Below, piece by piece: positions 17,401-27,700 of a stretch of 36,648 nucleotides of DNA. Position 1 is the stretch's first letter, and the number at the start of each line of letters is the position of its first letter. Source of the DNA: Limisphaerales bacterium (GTDB taxonomy: Bacteria; Verrucomicrobiota; Verrucomicrobiia; Limisphaerales; UBA11358); NCBI GenBank assembly GCA_025360325.1, contig JANYCI010000194.1, positions 1 to 36,648 on the forward strand. Direction: 5' to 3'. The position numbers and the translations under genes are program-made. The notes under the pieces are model-generated. The model ran no database searches, was not told where the DNA came from, and was given only the letters and a program-made list of their open reading frames with translations.

Positions 17401-18671
17401 GGCCAAACCAGTTCTACTCCGAGACGACCACCAGTTTCCTGACTAATTATCTTTGGTCCATTCAGCCCGGCTTCTGCGAGCCAGCGCTGGGCTTTGGAAC
17501 TAATTACAACACCAATCTGGTGACGACCTACACTTATGTCTTTGGCGGCATCATCGCCAATCGTTATCTGCCTATCACGCCGGTCGTGTCGGTCATCACT
17601 AATCGGATGTTGGTGCCCTTTGGTTTGGTGGGTGACCTGACTAACAAACTCACGCTGGTCACTAACTATGCCGGGCCGAGCGGAGATTTCTATATTTTGT
17701 CTCCGGCTTGGTGTTACTTTAAGTCCAACTCACTCGTTTCCACGTTCGTCAACACCGTGACCAATCAATTGGACTCGACCAATATTGTCGGCCCAGATTT
17801 GGGCCAGCATTATTCGGAGACAAGCCGGAGCAGCTTTACCAACATCACGTTTTTGGGCACGCCCTACATTTGTAGCACCGCCCCGCCGTCGCCGACTCTG
17901 CGGCGCGGCATCGAACACGTCCAGTTTGTGCGGGCCAACTTTGACTCATTGCTCGGCCAATTTTTCCAGCCGCTCACTAACGTCTACACGATGACCGTGA
18001 TCACCAACAGCCAGCAGGTCACGGAAATTTATCAGCGCGCAGTATTCGCGCCGGACATTTTATTAAGCGCGCAGGATTTGGCCACGAGTCCGTCTGACGG
18101 GATTATAGGAAATTCCCGGGCTGCTCGCGGGATTGTATTTGATGCCAGCCAAATTCTATCAGGGTTGGAAGGCCCTGGCACCATTCATGGTCCGACTACT
18201 TTTATTTACAACAAAGTAGGGCCGGCGTTTCTAAATGGGCCGTTCTTAAACACCAATGCGTTCCTGTTTAACAGTATTTTGATTTCGACGGTGAACGAGT
18301 TTAGCCAGAGCATAAATACGTTGCAGTGGGCGTCGTTCAACACGGATACCAATTCAATTATTCTTTATCCGAATGGAACCAGCTTGGCCAACCTAGCCAA
18401 CTCCCTCTACATTCAGGTGACGCCGGCGGCGGCGGTGGATGGCAACGTGGGTAGCTACTACGCCCAGCAATTTGATGCCACCGGCGGACAGCCGCCTTAC
18501 ACTTGGTCGGCTCCAGATTTGAGCAGTGTTGCTCCGTTCTTTAGTTTCAATGTCGGCACGCGAACCATATTCGGCACGCCGAATATGACGGGCACATTCA
18601 ATTTTATCATCCGGTTGACGGATTCCGTCAATCGCACGGCTGACTATAATTACAGCATCACCATTCATTGA
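14439..18671 (+). CDS. Giant secreted Thr/Asn-rich tandem-repeat protein with C-terminal Ig-like domain
   Basis: Encodes 1410 residues with a signal peptide (MRKTIHLILLVALLAVGLPSAWG). The N-terminal 280 residues look like a degenerate matrixin-like fold (MYYAYDANFLGYFG; LTKDDVAGLRYLMNSNNVNW) but no HExxH is present. Two repeat families follow. The first has about four copies between residues 320 and 600, marked by DPATLLAIYPGL, PPAVLQGLYPDLIIT, DPATLQSAYPDLIIT and SPAALLTLYPSLVIL. The second has about four copies spaced 128-135 residues apart (starting near 687, 822, 953 and 1081), each with GDIxIxPxxWCGx and later PxFCEP, YQYSFGN and VTNHxYTN, so two Cys per unit may form disulfides. Residues about 1155-1340 form a separate region. 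The final 68 residues match a putative Ig domain (GGQPPYTW...FGTPNMTGTFNFIIRLTDS). Thr-Asn pairs are extremely frequent. Function is not recognised; a structural surface protein or adhesin is the simplest view. Confidence 0.8.
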   Translation: MRKTIHLILLVALLAVGLPSAWGFSLLGPLQGAAGGEPWAQPVIGHKLLGDIGDAHNLDEEYRRVTPIMYYAYDANFLGYFGLAGTTNCDLAFSMLNSVIGTNNIVGTDKVSSYSPALDEFPFDSQSHNPSAETLFLTDIKSVTLGLLMEQMGLADPARYAWTLHDRLPGSGSPCYITVTYLVVMRNFNIIDTPLNQLQYSPYVNDILYSYYIQENCTGPDPLAYTVPFPVTASDTAAFTSVAGFSPIFGTINSLGLKRGGFYTGLTKDDVAGLRYLMNSNNVNWEATASAGGRLLSSNAIAQVAITTLPLNLLYGQASVTDPATLLAIYPGLTYVSVQTNIVNRIATNVIAYYTNLVAPFTNSSPNFPGWTPVQYGAFQTNATLSLFDFIAATTNPPAVLQGLYPDLIITFAGTNSLAVQVATNVTPTFTNLFAPFTNFVAGFPTNVNFPGWQPLQYGSFLTVSTLSLADFLAAAKTNDPATLQSAYPDLIITSAVTNSLAVLVTTNTAPYFTNQTVLPIYTNNVPGGLVLNNYYFTNQPGPTIINYPLTSQLFTNVDLFQFTLQARTSSPAALLTLYPSLVILSYYSTPTNQDIPNIFTYFTNSIGENIGTPPHVVTVSNGITRVFYDLYYYQFGNVVTNHVYNSQLVTIVTTSITNHVGANVGSPNVTNVSTTSYYTNILGYPSGDILIIPTNWCGFQVTAAYPLLPVIGVSNTVASATATRGTNSFFYSQSIYYTFTNRTYNVTPGVCNPKLVFSTTYSTNIANVYQYSFGNVLTNHYYTNTLVKVYTNYIYSTGGVGTNLATNMTVIPNSYYTNIPSGDIFIVPSSWCGYTYTTLLTNLNFATNVITAGGVPTSGQFFAQTNISFFTNYTLAMRPAFCEPRVANFTNYSTNIAGIYQYSFGNIVTNHFYTNTVVRVVTTNVLFVSGGSVGAVSNSVTVTTNLLNKPSGDIFIVPSAWCGYKYTVLLTNYNAFTNTVFGSGAAGPNQFYSETTTSFLTNYLWSIQPGFCEPALGFGTNYNTNLVTTYTYVFGGIIANRYLPITPVVSVITNRMLVPFGLVGDLTNKLTLVTNYAGPSGDFYILSPAWCYFKSNSLVSTFVNTVTNQLDSTNIVGPDLGQHYSETSRSSFTNITFLGTPYICSTAPPSPTLRRGIEHVQFVRANFDSLLGQFFQPLTNVYTMTVITNSQQVTEIYQRAVFAPDILLSAQDLATSPSDGIIGNSRAARGIVFDASQILSGLEGPGTIHGPTTFIYNKVGPAFLNGPFLNTNAFLFNSILISTVNEFSQSINTLQWASFNTDTNSIILYPNGTSLANLANSLYIQVTPAAAVDGNVGSYYAQQFDATGGQPPYTWSAPDLSSVAPFFSFNVGTRTIFGTPNMTGTFNFIIRLTDSVNRTADYNYSITIH
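15400..16200 (+). repeat. Protein-level repeats, YPDLIIT family (about four copies)
   Basis: Within the 1410-residue protein, units of 70-90 codons carry the motif DPAxLxxxYPxLxI followed by TNSLAVxVxTN, PxFTN and FPGWxPxQYGxF. Copies are recognisable near 15405, 15620, 15880 and 16150. The DNA has diverged, so this is old duplication rather than a recent expansion. Confidence 0.75.
16480..17860 (+). repeat. Protein-level repeats, GDIFIVPSxWCGY family (about four copies)
   Basis: Units of about 130 codons begin with SGDILIIPTNWCGF (near 16497), SGDIFIVPSSWCGY (16902), SGDIFIVPSAWCGY (17296) and SGDFYILSPAWCYF (17680). Each has a second conserved Cys in PGVCNP, PAFCEP, PGFCEP or PYICST about 45-50 codons later. 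The middle copies are the most alike. Confidence 0.8.
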
Positions 18672-18679
18672 TTGAGCAC

Positions 18680-21655
18680 ATGAAGCGCATATTTCAGCAA
18701 AGTAATCGGTGGATCGGGTGGCGGATGTTGTCGGCACTGGCCGTGCTGGCATTGGCCGGGGCGGCGCAGGCTACTAGTCCGCTGTTCCAAAACAACTCGT
18801 CTCTCTATTTCACAGTGCCGGGCAACTCGCCGCCCATTTATGACGTGACCGCCTTCGATAACGAGAACGTGTTCAGCGTGACGTATAACACCACGCCGGT
18901 ATTGTATCAGCCGTTGAACACTTATTATTACACGAACAACGGCACGATGATTTACAATGGCTTTTTGAGCAGCCAGAGCGGATACAGGTTCGATTTACAG
19001 ACGACCAATGTCATCCCGCACACGATGGCGGGGACGATCTATAACCCGGGTGACATCCGTTGCAACTCTACCATTGACGGATTTGGCTTTGGCCCGGGTA
19101 AGTGCATTTTCAACGCGACCAACATCATCAACTCGGGCACCATTACGGTTGGCGTGGGTGGCGACATTACTTTTGATAGTAAATTTACCGACCTGTCATT
19201 TGCCGCCTTGACGGTGGAAACGGCTGCTTCCAAGTTCAGTGCTCCAACGGCTGCCATTGGAATCGGAGGGGCTTGGGATCCAACGCAAAACCTATTTAAC
19301 AATTCCGCGAGCTCTTCTACGCCCAACCAATTTACGGCATTTAATTCAAAGTCCTATTTTCAAGTGGTGAACCCAGGATCACCCAATGTGACGGTGCGCG
19401 CGGTTTTCATTGCCAATGACAGCCCGGATGTTCCCTACAATGTTTATTTCGGCTCGCCGGCCAACCCGGTGCTGGGAAACGGGACGGCGTTGATTGAATG
19501 GGCCGGTGCTAATCAGGATTCGGCGACGTGCAATCCCTATACCAACTACCTTTCTTTGTATAACCAATTTGATTTGGTAGGCAGCACCAATAACCGGGTG
19601 CAGGGAAACGGTCTCCCCAGCAATTTCCAGATTATTCAGAGTAGTGCGTCGCTGGTGCCGGGGGCGACTCCGGCGGTTCAGAGTTTTCAGAATGTGTTTC
19701 AACCAGCAGCCAGCATCACCCCCAGCAACGCCTACATTAGCGTGCTGCTTCAGTCCACCACGGTGGCTACCAACGCGAGCGGGGCTAATCCGAGCGGGGC
19801 TTTGACCAATTTGCCCGGAAAAATATCCATCACGGCCAGCAATAAACTTAACCTTGCGAATGTGCAGTTGAGTGGTGAAAACTATCTGGCGTTGATAGCG
19901 CCCAATCAGTTCGACGGCAGCCAAAATTCCACCATTGTGGCTCCTTACTCGGATATCAATCTAGGGGTAACTAATGGTCGGTTGAATATTGCCAACTTAA
20001 TTTCGTCTGGCGTGGCCACGGTGGGCGGCAACCTGCAAGCTTGGAGTGCCCGGTGGAATTATACCGATGCGGGTGGCATTAACTTCGATTTTAGCGTCGT
20101 CATTGTCACCAGCCAGCTAACTGCGCAGTCGCCATCCTGGATCCAAAACCTGAAGCTGCACGCTACGAATAGCTTGGTCATCAATGACGTGATGAACGTC
20201 TTTAACTCCCTTTACATTGATGCTACAAACCTCACGCTCGCCACCAATTCTTGCGGCAATGGTTTCACCTCACTCGATGGTGAACTGAACTGGTATAACT
20301 CCCTGACCTTCGGTCCCACACAGATTCCAAATGTGTTATGGCTGACGAACAGCGGTGCGATCCGCGCGCTGAATGATTCGATCTTCGGCACCTCGGCTCA
20401 ACGTTATGTCGCCTTCATCAACAATGGGTTGGTGAGTGACAAAGGCACGACGATTTGGACAACGAACTTCGTGAATGCTGGCTCTTTCACGAATGGTTCC
20501 GGCGGCTTCACTTTGACCTCGCAACGTTCCGTGATGACGAATGGTTCTATCTATGCCAACGGCAGTGTTTCATTGACCACGTCTAATTTGACAGTAACGA
20601 ATGAAACTATGGTGGTCGGTCGTTCGCTGACCATCGTGTCGCCCAATTTTCTGACGGATGTGCCGACGAATCTACCGCCGAACAGCGCCTTCAGCAGTAA
20701 TAACTGGGTGGTGGGTTCTTTTGCCTTGAGTGGCGACGGAATTAGTCTGCCGGTCTTGCCAGCGCGCGGCGATTTGTTAGGCACGACGATTACTTCCATG
20801 GCACCGACTAACAAAGGGATTGTTCACCTATGGGCGGGACAAGATCGTGGTTACTCGGTGGCTGGATTCTCGAACAACACCGCCATCGGTCATTTGGTGC
20901 TGGATGCGCTTGGGGCGGCGCCCTTGAACGGCCGCTTCACCTTCAACGGAGCGAGTGCCAGTAATGCTATGTATGTGGATGAAATCGAGTTTAAGGATTA
21001 CTCGACCAACACGAGTCCGGGTGGTGGCAGCCTTAATATGAATGGCATCACCTTTAACCCGAATCTGGTCATCTATTACGCGCAGGCCATCCTGAATGGC
21101 GCTTCCATTGCCGAAAGGTTGAATAAAGGAAACACCAATAACGGGGTAAATAACTTGACGAGCCATTTCCGCTGGGTGCCAGCTTATGCTGGCTACTTCA
21201 GTTCCACCAATCTTATCAATCCTGATGGCACCACCAATACGGTGAACAAGGCGCTGGCCGAGAGTGGTTCTATTGATTCCGATGGTGATGGCATAGTAAA
21301 TAACGCCGATTCGACACCGTTTTTCCAGTCGAGCCAGATTAACCTCACGGCCTTCCTGACTAATGTGCCGCCGCAAAAGGTGAAGATCGTGTTTCAGACT
21401 ATTCCGGGTGCCACCAATTTTGTCTATTACGCGACGAATCTGAACACGCCGAACTGGCAACCGTTCACCAATTTTAATAATTATTACTGGAACTCTGCCA
21501 ATCTGGCGGTTTCCAACTACGCTCACGCCAACTGGTTTCCCGCGCCGCAAGCGTATGGCAACCAGGCGACCAACGTGTGGGTGTTTGACACGGTCACGAA
21601 CGTGCAGCGGTTTTACCGAGTGTCGGTGCTGCCGTGGTTGACTTATCCGAACTGA
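18680..21655 (+). CDS. Large secreted beta-rich protein with calcium-loop and STNL-like C-terminal module
   Basis: Encodes 991 residues from ATG 18680, eight bases after the previous stop; a TTG at 18668 overlapping that stop is less likely. The signal peptide spans about 1-31 (ending ALAGAAQA). The body has many short hydrophobic beta-strands in steps of about 20 residues (GTITVGVGGDITFDSKF; SLVINDVMNVFNSLYIDATNLTLAT; GSIYANGSVSLTTSNLTVTNETMVV), suggesting a right-handed beta-helix as in adhesins or polysaccharide-binding proteins. Near 866-881 is a calcium-binding DSDGDGIVNNAD loop. The C-terminus carries the module IPGATNFVYYATNLNTPNWQP...RFYRVSVLPW. No catalytic motif was recognised. A surface structural role is inferred only from fold impression and neighbours. 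Confidence 0.78.
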   Translation: MKRIFQQSNRWIGWRMLSALAVLALAGAAQATSPLFQNNSSLYFTVPGNSPPIYDVTAFDNENVFSVTYNTTPVLYQPLNTYYYTNNGTMIYNGFLSSQSGYRFDLQTTNVIPHTMAGTIYNPGDIRCNSTIDGFGFGPGKCIFNATNIINSGTITVGVGGDITFDSKFTDLSFAALTVETAASKFSAPTAAIGIGGAWDPTQNLFNNSASSSTPNQFTAFNSKSYFQVVNPGSPNVTVRAVFIANDSPDVPYNVYFGSPANPVLGNGTALIEWAGANQDSATCNPYTNYLSLYNQFDLVGSTNNRVQGNGLPSNFQIIQSSASLVPGATPAVQSFQNVFQPAASITPSNAYISVLLQSTTVATNASGANPSGALTNLPGKISITASNKLNLANVQLSGENYLALIAPNQFDGSQNSTIVAPYSDINLGVTNGRLNIANLISSGVATVGGNLQAWSARWNYTDAGGINFDFSVVIVTSQLTAQSPSWIQNLKLHATNSLVINDVMNVFNSLYIDATNLTLATNSCGNGFTSLDGELNWYNSLTFGPTQIPNVLWLTNSGAIRALNDSIFGTSAQRYVAFINNGLVSDKGTTIWTTNFVNAGSFTNGSGGFTLTSQRSVMTNGSIYANGSVSLTTSNLTVTNETMVVGRSLTIVSPNFLTDVPTNLPPNSAFSSNNWVVGSFALSGDGISLPVLPARGDLLGTTITSMAPTNKGIVHLWAGQDRGYSVAGFSNNTAIGHLVLDALGAAPLNGRFTFNGASASNAMYVDEIEFKDYSTNTSPGGGSLNMNGITFNPNLVIYYAQAILNGASIAERLNKGNTNNGVNNLTSHFRWVPAYAGYFSSTNLINPDGTTNTVNKALAESGSIDSDGDGIVNNADSTPFFQSSQINLTAFLTNVPPQKVKIVFQTIPGATNFVYYATNLNTPNWQPFTNFNNYYWNSANLAVSNYAHANWFPAPQAYGNQATNVWVFDTVTNVQRFYRVSVLPWLTYPN

Positions 21656-21703
21656 TATTTTCTGAAAGCTAAAAACGCCTGGCATATTGTCGGCGAAGCG
21701 AAT

Positions 21704-21707
21704 GGAG
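21704..21707 (+). promoter_or_regulatory. Shine-Dalgarno deciding the GTG start of the 2762-residue gene
   Basis: GGAG lies seven bases before the GTG at 21715, good spacing. This supports GTG over the later in-frame ATG at 21733. It is one of the few clear ribosome binding sites in the window. Confidence 0.55.
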
Positions 21708-21714
21708 CAATGTT

Positions 21715-24700
21715 GTGAAAACGATTCTTAATATGTTTAGTTACTCGATCCGGCTCGGTTGCCGCCCGTTGGCTGACGGCCTGAAACTGGCAGCGGTGTT
21801 TGGCCTAGTCCTGCTGGCTGGCGCGGCCGCGGCGCAGACCAACGCGTCGGGAACTTTCCAGTTCACCACCGACACTTACAAGGTGAGTGAGTTTGAGCAG
21901 ACCTCCCCGCTGCAGCCGGGTATAAATCTCGCCCCGAGTTTGCTGGGCGCGCGGGTTACGGTGACGCGCACCAGCGGATCCAGCGGACGGGTGTTGGTTC
22001 CAATCCTAACCACTTCGTTCACAAATTATTTTCTGGTCACCAACGTGTTTGATATCAGCAACAATCTGGTCTTTTTGTCGCAGGTTAGGCCGTTGTTCCC
22101 TCCGGATGCCGGGCCGAATTTGACGAATAGCATCACGTTCGATGACTATCAGATGAGTGCTTCGAGTTTGATGACGAGTTACGGGGACCAGGCCACTTTG
22201 GTTCCCGGTTCGTCGGTCACCAACACCCCTTATTACCTCACCAACATAGTCAATACGACGACCAACATCAGCACGAACACTTTGGTTGTCTTCACCATTT
22301 CTGTGGTCTCAACGGGCGTTGGACTGTTGACACCGGTATTGGACGCGCTGGAGTCGACGAATCTGCTGCTGCCGCAACTCGGATCCACGGTGCAACAGTC
22401 CATCACCGTTGCCAAGTCCGTTCCCAACCAGTTTTCAGGTTCCTATTACACCAATTCGGTAATCAACCTCGAACGGTCAACGTTCCGTATATCGAAAGGG
22501 AAGAGCCCGGCCATCATCTATCTGCATCGAACAGGTGGAGCTGGAGATAAGGCCGTGACTGTGAGTTATGCCATCAACCAGTCATTGCCGCACCCGGTGA
22601 AGAGCGGCATGGACGGCAATCCCGCTCCCGGCAACACCTTTGCCCTTGAGGCGGGTTCGGACTATGCGGTGGCGGGAACCGACTTCCAGAATGTTTCCGG
22701 CACGGTGACTTGGGCGGCCAATGACAATAATGATAAGACGATCTCCATTACGTTGCTTAATCCCGGGACGCCGGCTTTTAACTTGGATCTTCAACTGCAA
22801 ATCTTCGTTCCTGTCGGCTCCACAGAACCGGTAATCATTGGCGGGATTGATCGAGCGACCCTCACAATTCTTGGAGACGAACAGCCAGCTGGTGCGGTGG
22901 ATCGCACTTGGAACAAGGACAATGGGGATGGTTTTGATTCCAACCCGCCTTACCTGAAATTTCCCGGCACCAAGGGCGGGGCGAGCGACAGCGCGAATGG
23001 CAACGGCGGCACAGTCAACGCGGTGGTGGAACAGGCAGATGGCAAGGCCATCATCGCGGGGAGTTTTAATTCCTACGATTCCAATCCGTATAACTACATC
23101 GTCCGGTTGTTGAGCAACGGCTATCAAGACCCCACGTTTTTAGTATCCCCCAACAGCGGGGCGAATGATGTCATCGCGGCGATGGCGTTGCAGACCGATG
23201 GCAAGATTGTCATTGGCGGCAACTTTACGTCCTTCAATGGCGAAAGCCGGCCACACATCGCCCGCTTGAACAGTGATGGCACGGTGGATGGCAGCTTCAA
23301 TCCCGGTCTCGGTGCGGATGGCACGGTGCAAGCGGTGGCTGTGAATCCGGAAGATGGAACCATTCTGATTGGTGGCAGCTTTACTAACTACGGCGGCGTG
23401 GCCTCTAGCTATGTGGCGCGTTTGAACCCGGACGGTTCACGCGATACCAATTTCAATGTAGGAAACACGGTGAATGGGGCAGTAAATGCCATTGCTATTA
23501 ACGGCGTGCAAACGATTAATTTGGACATTACTCCATCCGGCACCGAAACGGAAGATGTGCAGCGGCTCAACCTTGGCGTTTCTACTTCTGGTATTTTGCA
23601 GGTGGCCTTTGATATGTTTTTTGTGCCGGATAGAATGACGATTTACTATGGCGGCACTAACGATGTAAGAATTTATGATTCGGGTTCGGTTGCTGGCTAT
23701 ACTAATTTTGCGCTGCCGTTCGGCCCTACCAACGGATTTACCACCAATGTCATCACCATTGTCATGAATCAGGGTGGTGGACTGCTCGGAACTGTTTGGA
23801 TTTACAATGCTGTCATCAACACCTATGGCGACAAGACGGTCTATATCGGTGGTGAGTTCACGGCGGTGAACGGCCAGCCTTCCGGCGGCGTGGCAAAATT
23901 ACAGGCAAATGGAATTTTGGATTCGACCTTTAACCCCGGGATCGGCACTTACAATCCTGACACTGGATTTACTGATCCGGTTAAGGCTTTGGCCATTCAA
24001 AATGGCAAACTGCTGGTGGCCGGCGGGTTTTCCTACATGGAATTGGCGGACTATAATGGCATTGTGCGCTTGAATACGGATGGGACGATTGATCTGACCT
24101 TTAATCCCGGAGCCGATGCTCAAAACGGCACTTACAATCCGTTGAGCGGAAAAGTAGATACCATTTACGCGCTAACGCTACAAACGGACGGAAAAATTTT
24201 GATTGGCGGCAATTTCACCACTTACAACCAGACCCGGCGCGTGGGCATCGCGCGTTTGTTTGACAACGGCAGTCTGGACACGAGTTTCATGGATACGGCC
24301 TATAACCAGTTCGCCGGGCTGATCAACCACTATTACAAATCGGATGCGGTGAACACGAACGACTATCCGGCGGGCAACCATCGTAATGCCGTGCGGGCGA
24401 TCGCCGTGGAGCCATCATCGCCGAACAACGTGATTATCGGCGGCGACTTTCTGCGCGTGGGCGGCGGCTCGGTGGATCACGATGGCATCAATATGCCGGC
24501 ATATACGAATGTGGTTTTTCAGAACGCGCGCATGGACAGCCACCCACGGAGTAATGTGGCGAGGTTGATCGGTGGTTCGACGACCGGGCCGGGCAACATT
24601 TCGCTTTTGTATAACACTTACTCGGTGGATAAGACGGCGGGAACTTTATATGTGTCCATGGCGCGCACAAACGGCACGCTCGGAACCATTGCGGCGACGG

Positions 24701-27700
24701 TAAAGCCGCAATTTGCCGAACCCGGGCCGGGGATTGCAACGACCAACAATGTGACTGGGGGGGCAACACCCACTTGGCCGACACTCTATCAAATCAGTAC
24801 GAATGATTTCTGGCCCAAGGCTCCGGGGACTTATGGGCCGAACTTCAGCCCGCAGCCGCAGCCGCCGTTGGGGATTCATGGGACTGCTTTGGCGGACGTG
24901 TATTTCAGCATCATCAATAATACCAATATCACAGGGAATTTGAACGCGAACATCGCTTTGAACAGTCCAGACGGCAGTAGCTTTAAACTTGGCGGGGAAG
25001 TGGTTCCGCTCGGTGCCGCGTTGGGGCAGATTAACTTGTCGCCGCTGACGGTGATTGATAACAACTTCAAACCCGGCGTGCTGGGCTTCAGTTCACCCAC
25101 TTACACGGTCAACCAAAATGGCGGCACGGCGACCATCACCGTGGTTCGCACCAACGGCACGGATGGGATTGTCTCCGTGAATTATGACACCGCCAATGGC
25201 ACGGCGACGAATGGAATTAATTTCAACAACGTGAGCGGAACGTTGACGTTTAATCCGGGTGAATCCAGCCATACATTTACCATTCCGATCATCAGTGGTT
25301 CCACGGTGTCACCGGATAAGACGGTGAATTTGTTGCTATCTACGGTCACGGGCGGAGCCATGATTGGTCTGACGAACGCGGTGCTGACGATCATCAATAA
25401 TAACTTTACTCCGGGCCATGTCAGCTTTACGTCACTCACATTCACAACGAACGAACCGAACACCACGGGCGCAGCGGCGATCACGATCAACCGGCTCGGC
25501 GGTAGCAGCGGCACTTTAGCGGTGACGTTTGCCGCGACGAATGGCACGGCCACCAACGGTGTCCAGTTCACCGGCCTCACGAACTCGCTAACGTGGAACA
25601 ACGGGGATGTCTCTACCAAAACTGCTTTGGTGCCGCTCTTGCACGACGGCATTTCTACTACCCCCGACTTGAATGTGAACGTCCGGTTGTATAACCCGCT
25701 CGTGAACACCAAGCTGAACACGAACGCGCTAGGCTTAAATACGAACGCGCTGTTGACCATCGGCAACATAGACTTCCCCGGCACGGTGCAGTTCACCTCC
25801 GGCCGTTACTCGGTGAAAAAATATGCCGGCTACGCGCTGGTGCCGGTGGTGCGGGTCGGCGGCTCGGCGCAGGCGATTTCTGTGACCTATAATACGGCGG
25901 ACGGCACGGCAATAGCTCCGGCGGATTATACCGCGACCAACAATACGCTCACTTTCGCCAACGGTGAAGTCAGCAAATACATTCAGGTGCCGATCGTGGA
26001 CAACGCCGCCAGCATTGGCTTGAAGACGCTCACGGTGCAATTGACCGGCGCGGTGGGCAGCCCGGCCTTGGCTACCTTGAACATTATTGACACGGACGAG
26101 GTGGATGAAACGCCCGGTAGCGATGATCCGACTTACAGCCCTACCGCTGGCTTCAACAATGCCGTGTTTGCACTGGCGTTGCAGACGAACAATAACAAGC
26201 TCGTGGTCGGCGGTGATTTCACGCAGGCCGATGGCGTGCCGCGTCGCCGCATCGCGCGCTTGAACGCCAACGGCACACTCGATGCCTCCTTCTCGCTGCC
26301 ATCCTCGACGATGGGTGTGGACGCCAGTGTGCGTGCCGTCGTGGTGCAGTCTGATGGCCGCATCGTCATTGGCGGTCAGTTCACCAACTGCAATAGTTTC
26401 GTCAATCGCCATATCGCCCGTTTGAATCAAGACGGTGCGCTGGACAGCCTTTTCAACGTGGGTGCCGGTGCGGATAACACGGTCTTTGCGCTCGCCGAAA
26501 CGTTCGCGGGCGGCGCCCGGAAAATCATCGTTGGCGGCAGTTTTGCAACGCTCAACGGCACGACCTTTCACGGCATCGGGCGGTTGAACGACAACGGCGC
26601 GGCGGACACCAGCTTTAATCCGGGCGGACTCGGAGCGAATGCCGAAGTCTATGCGGTGGCGGTGCAGACCGATGGCAAAATAGTTATCGGCGGCAATTTC
26701 ACCAGTGTTAACGGCGTGACGGCAAATCACCTCGCCCGACTCAACGTGAATGGCACGGTGGACACTACCTTCACTGGCTCCGGTGCGAATGATTCAGTGC
26801 TGGCGCTCGCGGTTCAGCTTGATGGAAAAATTCTTCTCGGCGGCGCGTTCACGAATGTGAATGGCTCCGTCCAGAACCACCTCGCGCGCTTGAACAGCAA
26901 CGGCTCGACGGATCTCGGCTTCACGTCGGGCGTGGGTGCGGATGATCTGGTTACCACCATCGCGTTGCAGACGGATACGCGCATCGTGCTGGGCGGCCAG
27001 TTCACGCATTGCAGCGGCGTGACGCGCAGCCGGATCACGCGCTTGAATCCTGACGGCACCGTGGATCCGACCATTAACTTTGGCTCCGGTGCGGACGGTT
27101 TCGTATCGGCCATGGTCATCCAACAGGACAATATTACCGGCTACCCGACGAATGTGCCGGATGAAAAAATCATCATCGGCGGCGGCTTCGCGCATTACAA
27201 CGGCGAGGTGCGCCAGCGCGTGGCTCGGATTCAAGGCGGCTCCATCAGCGGCGTGGGTGCGTTTGAATTTTCCACCTCGGATTTTTATCAGGATGAAAGC
27301 GTCTTGAGCGCGGTCATCACGGTGATTCGCACCGGCGGCACGATGGGCACCAACGCCAACGGCTCCGGCAACATCAGCGTGCCGTTCACCACCAGTGATG
27401 GCAGTGCGATTGCGGGCGTCAATTATCAGACCGTCGTCACGAACATCATCTTCCCGATGGGCGAAGTGCAGCAGACTGTGAACATTCCGCTCATCCGCGA
27501 TTTTGTCATCACGAATGACTTGGATGTGAATCTGGCGCTGGATCCCATCTTGCCGGCGAGCTACGGCGACCAGCCCACCGCGAAGCTGCATATTGTCAAC
27601 GACGACGCAGCAGTTAATTTTTCCGCGCCGACCTATCAAGTGACGAAGAACGTTATCAACGGCGTGGCGACCATCAATGTTCTCCGCCTCGGCACCAGCT

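Noticed and set aside
20828-21685. Minus-strand frame of 285 codons opposite the 991-residue protein
   Set aside because: Arg/Gly/Val/His-rich text with no domain, a shadow of the plus-strand gene which has a signal peptide and a recognisable C-terminal module.
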